A DNA stretch of 34,021 nt from an uncultured Chromatiaceae bacterium (lineage in GTDB: Bacteria > Pseudomonadota > Gammaproteobacteria > Tenderiales > Tenderiaceae). Location: contig CAMYNQ010000014.1 in assembly GCA_947259785.1 (NCBI GenBank), positions 1 through 34,021 of the forward strand, in the 5' to 3' direction. Shown here piece by piece: positions 27,682 to 34,021 of this stretch (its first letter is position 1; every line of letters begins with the position of its first letter). Under the pieces are notes generated by a model. The model made no database searches, had not been told where the DNA came from, and saw only the letters and a program-made list of their open reading frames with translations. The position numbers and the translations under genes are program-made.

Positions 27682-28293
27682 ATGGAAACTCTGATTTTTT
27701 ACATATTTTCAGCTATTTTGATTGCTTCTGCATTGGCAGTAATCACGGTGCGCAATCCTGTTCATGCGGTGTTGTTTCTGGTGCTGACCTTTTTTACTAG
27801 TGCCGCTATTTGGCTGATGATGGAAGCAGAATTCCTGGCCATTACCTTGGTGCTGGTTTACGTCGGCGCAGTAATGGTGTTGTTCCTGTTTGTGGTGATG
27901 ATGTTGGATATCAATATTTCGGTGCTGCGCGAAGGTTTTGTTAAAAATGCCTACGTCGGAATTCCAGTTGCATTGATTGTTGTATTTGAACTGATCGCTG
28001 TAGTGGGTGGTAGCCGCTTTGGACTTGATCAGGTGCCAGCGCCAGTGGCGCATGCTGCGGACTACAGTAACACCAAAGAGCTGGGACGTGTTCTTTACAC
28101 AGAATATGTTTATGCCTTTGAATTGGCAGCAGTGGTGTTGGTCGTAGCAATTATTGCCGCGATTGCCCTTACCATGCGTCGCCGACCCGATAGTAAATAC
28201 CAGGACCCTGCTGAGCAGGTTAAAGTTCGCCGCAATGACCGTCTTCGCATTGTGAAGATGGCGGCTGACAAGAAAAACAAGGCGAGCGAATAA
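27682..28293 (+). CDS. nuoJ: NADH-quinone oxidoreductase subunit J
   Basis: NuoJ is a membrane-arm subunit between NuoH and the antiporter-like subunits. The 203-residue product has five predicted transmembrane helices. It contains the conserved AEFLAITLVLVYVGAVMVLFLFVVMML stretch, which forms the distorted third helix (with a pi-bulge) in known structures. The basic C-terminal tail after RRRPDSKYQ is cytoplasmic. It is 24 nt after nuoI and 27 nt before nuoK. Confidence 0.97.
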   Translation: METLIFYIFSAILIASALAVITVRNPVHAVLFLVLTFFTSAAIWLMMEAEFLAITLVLVYVGAVMVLFLFVVMMLDINISVLREGFVKNAYVGIPVALIVVFELIAVVGGSRFGLDQVPAPVAHAADYSNTKELGRVLYTEYVYAFELAAVVLVVAIIAAIALTMRRRPDSKYQDPAEQVKVRRNDRLRIVKMAADKKNKASE

Positions 28294-28320
28294 AGCCTTA
28301 GGCTTTTAAAAGAGAGAAAA

Positions 28321-28626
28321 ATGATAGCACTGTCTGATTTTCTAATTTTAGGCGCCATTCTGTTTTGTATCAGTGTGGCTGGCATCTTCATTAACAGGAA
28401 GAATGTAATTGTTCTGTTGATGGCGATTGAACTGATGTTGTTGGCCGTCAATATGAACTTTATTGCGTTCTCATATTATATGAACGATCTGGCTGGCCAG
28501 GTATTTGTGTTCTTTATTTTGACTGTTGCTGCTGCAGAAGCAGCAATCGGCTTGGCGATTCTGGTGGTTTGGTTCCGTAATCGTCGCACGATTAATGTTG
28601 AAAATCTCGATACGTTGAAGGGGTAG
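28321..28626 (+). CDS. nuoK: NADH-quinone oxidoreductase subunit K
   Basis: NuoK is a three-helix subunit contributing two buried glutamates to the central proton path. The 101-residue product keeps both: Glu37 ([10 protein letters not shown]) and Glu73 ([12 protein letters not shown]), equivalent to Glu36 and Glu72 of E. coli. Ribosome site AGAGAG lies just before the ATG. It is 10 nt upstream of nuoL. Confidence 0.97.
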   Translation: MIALSDFLILGAILFCISVAGIFINRKNVIVLLMAIELMLLAVNMNFIAFSYYMNDLAGQVFVFFILTVAAAEAAIGLAILVVWFRNRRTINVENLDTLKG

Positions 28627-28636
28627 GGTAGAGCAC

Positions 28637-30586
28637 ATGGAAAACGTCTATCTCGGCATTGTTCTGGCGCCATTGATCGGTTCGATCATTGCTGGACTAT
28701 TTGGTAAGCAAATCGGTCGCGCGGGTGCTCACTGGGTCACCAATATTGGTGTTGCGATTTCATTTATTTTATCTGCCGTAGTCTTTAATGACATCATTCT
28801 AAATGGTGGCGCTACCTATAACGCCTCTGTCTATACCTGGCTTGTAAGTGATGGTATTCGCTTTGAAGTTGGCTTCTTGGTTGATGAGCTAACAGCGACT
28901 ATGATGATGGTCGTGACTTTTGTGTCGCTGATGGTACATATCTATACCATTGGCTACATGCATGACGACCCAGGTTATCAACGTTTCTTCAGTTACATCT
29001 CGTTGTTTACTTTTTCCATGTTGATGCTGGTTATGGCCAACAACTTTATGCAGCTATTTTTTGGTTGGGAAGCTGTGGGGCTTGTCTCTTATCTATTGAT
29101 TGGTTTTTGGTACAAAAAAGAGACTGCGATATTTGCCAATATGAAGGCCTTTTTGGTTAATCGTGTTGGTGACTTTGGTTTTTTATTAGGGATCGCTGCA
29201 GTTGCAATGTATTTCAATAGCCTTGATTATGCCGACGTCTTTAAGGCAGCGCCCTTATTGGCCGACCTGGATATTCAGGTGATTCCTGGTATTGACTGGT
29301 CACTGATGACGGTTATTTGTATTTTGCTGTTCATTGGCGCCATGGGTAAATCAGCACAGGTGCCTTTGCATGTCTGGTTGCCTGATTCTATGGAAGGTCC
29401 GACGCCTATCTCTGCTTTGATCCATGCTGCAACCATGGTTACCGCCGGTATCTTTATGGTGGCGCGTATGTCTCCAATGTTTGAGCTGTCGACCACTGCC
29501 TTGAGTTTTATCCTTGTTATAGGTGCTATTACTGCGCTGTTCATGGGCTTTCTTGGTCTTATTCAGAACGATATTAAACGCGTGGTCGCCTATTCGACAC
29601 TGTCACAGCTAGGTTATATGACCGTTGCGTTGGGTGCCTCAGCCTATGCTGCTGGTATTTTCCACTTGATGACCCATGCTTTCTTTAAGGCACTGCTCTT
29701 TCTGGCGGCAGGTTCGGTCATCGTTGCTATGCATCATGAACAGGATATTCGGAAGATGGGCGGCCTGAAAAAATATATGCCGATTACCTACTGGTGTATG
29801 TTGATCGGATCACTGGCATTGATAGGCACGCCATTTTTCTCTGGGTTTTTCTCGAAAGATGCGATTATCGAAGCCGTCGGCCACTCTGAAATAGCTGGAT
29901 CTACATTCGCTTATATTTGTGTATTGCTGGGTGTGTTTATTACAGCTCTGTACAGTTTTCGTATGTTCTTTCTGGTTTTCCACGGCAAAGAAAATATCGA
30001 TCCTCATACCAAAGAACATCTGCATGAATCACCTAAGGTGGTGACGATTCCGCTTGTCCTGCTGGCAATTCCTTCAGTTGCAATTGCCTGGTTCTCTGTC
30101 GGTCCTATGCTGTTTGGTGATTATTTTGGCGATGCTATCTTTGTCCTGCCTGAACATGACGTTCTCGGGCAAATGAACTTTACAAGTGTCATAGGCTTCG
30201 TTGGCCATGGCTTGGTGACGCCAGCATTTTACTTTGCGTTGGCTGGATTTTGTGCGGCGTATTATCTTTATATGATTCGTACTGACCTACCAGCCAAGAT
30301 TAAAGCCAAATACGAAGGTATTCATAAACTGCTTGATAACGCCTACGGCTTTGATGCATTTAATCAGTCATTCTTTGCTGGCGGTTGCCGCAAGTTAGGT
30401 CAACTATTTTGGCAGATTGGTGATGTCAAAGGGATTGATGGGATTGTAGTTAATGGCTCAGCTAGATTGGTTGGCTGGGTTGCAGGTGCAGTACGTCAGA
30501 TGCAAACAGGTTTTTTGTATCATTACGCATTTGCGATGATTATTGGATTACTTGTTCTGGTGAGCTGGGTTTTAGCTCGCGCATAA
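28637..30586 (+). CDS. nuoL: NADH-quinone oxidoreductase subunit L
   Basis: NuoL is the distal antiporter-like proton pump with the long lateral helix. The 649-residue product has about 16 transmembrane helices. Key residues are present: Glu145 (FFGWEAVGLVSY), Lys238 (GAMGKSAQVPLHVWLPD) and the FHLMTHAFFKALLFLAAG segment with its Lys. The C-terminal 150 residues include the lateral helix and anchoring helix (AMIIGLLVLVSWVLARA). Length and motif order match NuoL rather than NuoM or NuoN. Confidence 0.98.
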   Translation: MENVYLGIVLAPLIGSIIAGLFGKQIGRAGAHWVTNIGVAISFILSAVVFNDIILNGGATYNASVYTWLVSDGIRFEVGFLVDELTATMMMVVTFVSLMVHIYTIGYMHDDPGYQRFFSYISLFTFSMLMLVMANNFMQLFFGWEAVGLVSYLLIGFWYKKETAIFANMKAFLVNRVGDFGFLLGIAAVAMYFNSLDYADVFKAAPLLADLDIQVIPGIDWSLMTVICILLFIGAMGKSAQVPLHVWLPDSMEGPTPISALIHAATMVTAGIFMVARMSPMFELSTTALSFILVIGAITALFMGFLGLIQNDIKRVVAYSTLSQLGYMTVALGASAYAAGIFHLMTHAFFKALLFLAAGSVIVAMHHEQDIRKMGGLKKYMPITYWCMLIGSLALIGTPFFSGFFSKDAIIEAVGHSEIAGSTFAYICVLLGVFITALYSFRMFFLVFHGKENIDPHTKEHLHESPKVVTIPLVLLAIPSVAIAWFSVGPMLFGDYFGDAIFVLPEHDVLGQMNFTSVIGFVGHGLVTPAFYFALAGFCAAYYLYMIRTDLPAKIKAKYEGIHKLLDNAYGFDAFNQSFFAGGCRKLGQLFWQIGDVKGIDGIVVNGSARLVGWVAGAVRQMQTGFLYHYAFAMIIGLLVLVSWVLARA

Positions 30587-30607
30587 CAATAAAAAGGATA
30601 GGACTGA

Positions 30608-32122
30608 ATGTCTGATTTACCACTCCTAAGTTTAGTTATATGGTTGCCGATTATTTTTGGCATCCTGGTGTTGGTTGCTGGAGCTACCGGCAATAACGGT
30701 CTAGTGCGTTGGACAGCACTGCTGTCGTCTGTTGTCGTCTTTCTAATTTCGTTGCCATTATGGACGGGCTTTAGTCTGACTACGCATGAAATGCAGTTTG
30801 TTGAGTCGGCTGCATGGATTCCCGCGTTTAATATTACCTACCATCTTGGTGTTGATGGCATTTCCATGCCTTTGATACTGCTGACTACCTTTACCACCAT
30901 CCTGGTGGTTGCTGCGGGTTGGGAAGTGATTCAAAACAGAGTTGCTCAGTACATGGCTTGCTTTCTAATTATGGAAGGCATGATGAATGGTGTATTCGCT
31001 TCGCTGGACAGCATCTTGTTTTATGTCTTTTGGGAAGCAATGCTGATTCCTATGTTTCTGGTTATCGGTATTTGGGGTGGTAAAAACCGTGTTTACGCGA
31101 CAATCAAATTCTTTCTCTATACCTTTTTTGGTTCGGTGTTTCTGCTGGTTGCCTTGATTTATCTCTATTTCCAGGCAGGCACATTCTCGATTCTGGATTT
31201 TCATGCCGTGCCAGTCAGTATGACTGCACAGATTTTGATATTCCTGGCTTTCCTGATTGCCTTTGCCGTCAAGGTGCCAATGTGGCCTGTGCATACCTGG
31301 TTGCCTGATGCTCACGTACAGGCGCCTACTGGTGGCTCGGTGATACTGGCAGCAATCATGTTGAAACTTGGTGCCTATGGTTTTATGCGATTCATGATTC
31401 CTATCGCGCCTGATGCTAGTGCTGAGTTGGACTGGTTGGTCATTACGATGTCATTGATTGCTGTGGTCTACATTGCCTTGATTGCGCTAGTTCAGGAAGA
31501 CATGAAAAAGCTGGTGGCTTATTCATCAATTTCGCATATGGGTTTTGTTACGCTAGGTTTCTTTATCGTCTTTGATATCTATACCCAAACTGGTAGCGTT
31601 TCAGGGGCCGCCTTGGGTATGGAAGGTGCCATGGTGCAAATGATTTCACATGGTTTTGTCTCTGGTGCAATGTTCCTCTGCATTGGCGTCATGTACGACC
31701 GGATGCACTCACGAAACATTAGTGATTACGGCGGTGTTGTAAATACTATGCCGTGGTTTGCAGCCTTGTTTGTGTTCTTTGCTATGGCTAACGCTGGCCT
31801 GCCTGGTACGTCTGGTTTTGTGGGTGAGTTCATGGTTGTGCTCGGTGCTTTCCAAGCTAACTTTTGGTATGCATTCCTGGCTGCTTCAACCTTGGTGCTT
31901 GGTGCAGCCTATACTCTGTGGCTGGTTAAACGGGTGATTTTTGGTGAAGTCAAGAATGACAATGTTGCGGCACTGAAAGATATCAATGCTCGTGAGGCAG
32001 TGGTGCTCGGTACATTGGCGTTCTTTGTCTTGTTGCTGGGTGTTTATCCTGCACCTTTGCTCGAAGTTATGCATTCAACGGTGGACAACCTGCTGCAGCA
32101 GGCTGTGACATCTAAACTTTAA
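30608..32122 (+). CDS. nuoM: NADH-quinone oxidoreductase subunit M
   Basis: NuoM is the middle antiporter-like proton pump. The 504-residue product has about 14 transmembrane helices with Glu143 (FYVFWEAMLIPMF) and Lys222 (FAVKVPMWPVHTWLPDAH) in the expected places. The family segment LVAYSSISHMGFVTLG and a MISHGFVSGAMFLCIGVMYDR stretch follow. The ribosome site AAGGATAGGA is good. It is 21 nt after nuoL, and a 52-nt gap precedes nuoN. Confidence 0.98.
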   Translation: MSDLPLLSLVIWLPIIFGILVLVAGATGNNGLVRWTALLSSVVVFLISLPLWTGFSLTTHEMQFVESAAWIPAFNITYHLGVDGISMPLILLTTFTTILVVAAGWEVIQNRVAQYMACFLIMEGMMNGVFASLDSILFYVFWEAMLIPMFLVIGIWGGKNRVYATIKFFLYTFFGSVFLLVALIYLYFQAGTFSILDFHAVPVSMTAQILIFLAFLIAFAVKVPMWPVHTWLPDAHVQAPTGGSVILAAIMLKLGAYGFMRFMIPIAPDASAELDWLVITMSLIAVVYIALIALVQEDMKKLVAYSSISHMGFVTLGFFIVFDIYTQTGSVSGAALGMEGAMVQMISHGFVSGAMFLCIGVMYDRMHSRNISDYGGVVNTMPWFAALFVFFAMANAGLPGTSGFVGEFMVVLGAFQANFWYAFLAASTLVLGAAYTLWLVKRVIFGEVKNDNVAALKDINAREAVVLGTLAFFVLLLGVYPAPLLEVMHSTVDNLLQQAVTSKL

Positions 32123-32174
32123 TATTACTGAGATGATTGCCGACTGGTGTTAACGGCAGAAGGCTGAGAAACGG

Positions 32175-33614
32175 ATGGCTATAGTGAATTTTGAAATGCC
32201 GAATTTTTTACCTGCATTACCAGAGATGTTCGTTCTGGCGATGGCTTGTTTTATCCTGATTCTGGATCTGTTCATCAAACAACAGGACCGGGTAATTACC
32301 TATTTATTATCTATTGCAACTCTGGTGGGTGCCGCCATCCTCACTATCAGCTTGTCTGATGGTGAACGCCATCTAACCTTTAGTGGTAGTTTTGTCTCTG
32401 ACCCTATGGGTGACGTGCTGAAAGTATTTATCTATCTAGTTACGGCGGTTGTGTTTCTGTATTCACGTGATTATTTGAAAAAACGTGATTTGTTTAAGGG
32501 CGAGTATTTTGTCCTCGGACTGTTTGGCGTGCTGGGTATGATGGTCATGGTTTCGGCCCATAGTATGTTGACCCTTTATATTGGTCTTGAACTGCTGTCG
32601 CTGTCGCTGTATGCCTTGGTTGCCTTTCAGCGTGATTCTCTTCAGGCCACTGAAGCGGCAATGAAGTATTTTATTCTTGGCGCAATTGCTTCAGGCATGC
32701 TGCTATACGGCATGTCTATGCTTTATGGTGCATCCGGCAGTCTTGATATTGCTGAAATCGGTGCCTATGCAGCGCTGAATACGGACAACACCGTGCTAGC
32801 GTTTGGTCTGGTCTTTGTCATCGTTGGACTTGGTTTCAAGTTGGGTGCGGTTCCATTTCATATGTGGGTGCCGGATGTCTATCACGGTGCGCCCACTTCT
32901 GTGACTCTCTATATTGGTACGGCGCCAAAAATTGCTGCCTTTGCCATGGTAATGCGTCTACTGGTTGAAGGTCTGGGTGATCTGCATAGTGAATGGCAGA
33001 CCCTGTTGATAGTGCTTGCTGTGCTCTCGATTGCAATTGGTAATGTGGTTGCTATCGCCCAAACCAACATCAAACGCATGTTGGCTTATTCAACTATCTC
33101 TCATGTCGGTTTTATCCTGATTGGTTTGCTGGCAGGCACAGATAATGGTTATTCGTCAGCAATGTTCTATGTGGTGGTTTATTCACTGATGGGCATGGGT
33201 GGTTTCGGTATGATCATCCTGCTCAGCCGTTCTGGTTTTGAGGCTGATAAGCTGGATGACTTTAAAGGTCTAAACGAACGTAGCCCCTGGATGGCTGCCA
33301 TGATGATGATCCTGATGTTTTCCATGGCGGGTGTACCGCCTACAGTTGGTTTTTATGCCAAGTTGTCAGTGCTGCAGGCCGCAGTCGATATCGATATGGT
33401 CTGGTTGGCTGTCTACGCAGTTGTATTCTCTGTCATCGGGGCTTTTTATTATCTGCGTATCATTAAACTGATGTACTTTGATAAGCCCGATGATACAGCC
33501 AAGATAGAGGCGGGCATGGATATGCGAATCGTTCTGTCAGCGAATAGCCTTGGTATGTTGGCTCTGGGGCTATTTCCCGCTGCGCTGATGCAGTGGTGCA
33601 TCGCGGTAATATAG
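32175..33614 (+). CDS. nuoN: NADH-quinone oxidoreductase subunit N
   Basis: NuoN is the proximal antiporter-like pump and the last subunit of the operon. The 479-residue product has about 14 transmembrane helices with Glu139 ([17 protein letters not shown]) and Lys222 ([19 protein letters not shown]). The [16 protein letters not shown] segment follows. The C-terminus is of usual length. No terminator was seen in the 97 nt before surE, so transcription may continue. Confidence 0.98.
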   Translation: MAIVNFEMPNFLPALPEMFVLAMACFILILDLFIKQQDRVITYLLSIATLVGAAILTISLSDGERHLTFSGSFVSDPMGDVLKVFIYLVTAVVFLYSRDYLKKRDLFKGEYFVLGLFGVLGMMVMVSAHSMLTLYIGLELLSLSLYALVAFQRDSLQATEAAMKYFILGAIASGMLLYGMSMLYGASGSLDIAEIGAYAALNTDNTVLAFGLVFVIVGLGFKLGAVPFHMWVPDVYHGAPTSVTLYIGTAPKIAAFAMVMRLLVEGLGDLHSEWQTLLIVLAVLSIAIGNVVAIAQTNIKRMLAYSTISHVGFILIGLLAGTDNGYSSAMFYVVVYSLMGMGGFGMIILLSRSGFEADKLDDFKGLNERSPWMAAMMMILMFSMAGVPPTVGFYAKLSVLQAAVDIDMVWLAVYAVVFSVIGAFYYLRIIKLMYFDKPDDTAKIEAGMDMRIVLSANSLGMLALGLFPAALMQWCIAVI

Positions 33615-33711
33615 TCTCTTATGGGGGACAATCCATGCTCGGTATTGGCTGTCTTCCTTAGTTCAATATTCCTTAAACAAAACTCAGCCGGCATGGTGAG
33701 AGGGCATGGCC

Positions 33712-34021
33712 ATGCGAATTCTTGTAAGTAATGATGATGGCTACCAAGCTCCAGGTATAGCTTGTCTGGCGGACGCGCTAGAATCGATTGGCGATGTTAC
33801 GGTCGTGGCCCCAGATCGCAATCGTAGCGGTGCTAGTAATTCACTCACCCTTGAGCACCCATTACGTACCACTTCGATTTCAAGCAATGTTACGGCCGTC
33901 GATGGAACGCCGACTGATTGTGTCCACTTGGCACTAACCGGCTTGCTTGATTTTGAGCCTGATATGGTGATTGCGGGGATAAATGCTGGCGCTAACCTGG
34001 GTGATGATGTGCTTTATTCAG
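33712..34021 (+). CDS. surE: 5'/3'-nucleotidase SurE, 5' part (partial, runs off right edge)
   Basis: SurE is a metal-dependent phosphatase that dephosphorylates nucleoside 5'- and 3'-monophosphates, linked to stationary-phase survival. The 103 codons present read [16 protein letters not shown]. Metal ligands are Asp8 and Asp9 (SNDDG), Ser39 ([10 protein letters not shown]) and the Asn91 region ([12 protein letters not shown]). I prefer the ATG at 33712, seven bases after AGAGGG; the ATG at 33706 would add two residues. In many relatives nuoN is followed by the rimP-nusA-infB cluster, so surE here marks a local rearrangement of gene order. Confidence 0.96.
   Translation, partial: MRILVSNDDGYQAPGIACLADALESIGDVTVVAPDRNRSGASNSLTLEHPLRTTSISSNVTAVDGTPTDCVHLALTGLLDFEPDMVIAGINAGANLGDDVLYS

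Noticed and set aside
33633-33698. CCATGC ... GCATGG inverted repeat in the nuoN-surE gap
   Set aside because: The arms are imperfect beyond six bases and about 50 nt apart with no T-run, so not a terminator.

Overview
The window is a dense stretch of conserved housekeeping genes from a gammaproteobacterium, roughly half G+C. The gene order hrcA-grpE-dnaK-dnaJ-dapB-carAB-greA, yhbY/rlmE-ftsH-folP-glmM-tpiA-secG-tRNA-Leu is gammaproteobacterial. Three traits point away from the Enterobacterales/Pseudomonas crown and towards an earlier-branching lineage (Xanthomonadales, Legionellales, Thiotrichales or Chromatiales type): an hrcA gene is present, nuoC and nuoD are separate, and the nuo operon directly follows secG-tRNA-Leu. 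I cannot name genus or species. No mobile element, CRISPR array, phage gene or obvious transferred island is visible, and I found no new multi-gene system.

Region 1 (1-5677), chaperones: the 5' part of nadK runs left off the window, divergent from hrcA. Then come grpE, dnaK and dnaJ. Near-consensus heat-shock (sigma-32/RpoH) promoters lie just before grpE and just before dnaK. No CIRCE operator was found although HrcA is encoded here.

Region 2 (5721-13252), metabolism and RNA: dapB, then carAB with its own sigma-70 promoter, a U-tract initially transcribed sequence and a short leader holding an intrinsic terminator. greA overlaps carB by 4 nt and is followed by a DUF4149-type membrane protein. 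Convergent yhbY, a small unrecognised two-helix membrane protein and rlmE follow.

Region 3 (13343-18907): ftsH ends in a strong intrinsic terminator. folP, glmM, tpiA and secG follow, then a tRNA-Leu(GAG).

Region 4 (18908-33614): a 280-nt regulatory gap carries a promoter with a perfect -35 box, three tandem CTAG motifs and a leader hairpin with a T-run. Then comes a complete 14-gene complex I operon, nuoA to nuoN, tightly packed with small gaps or overlaps. All expected Fe-S ligands and proton-channel residues that I checked are present. The window ends inside surE.

The most interesting points are regulatory: the carAB leader architecture, the twin RpoH promoters with HrcA but no CIRCE, and the nuo leader.
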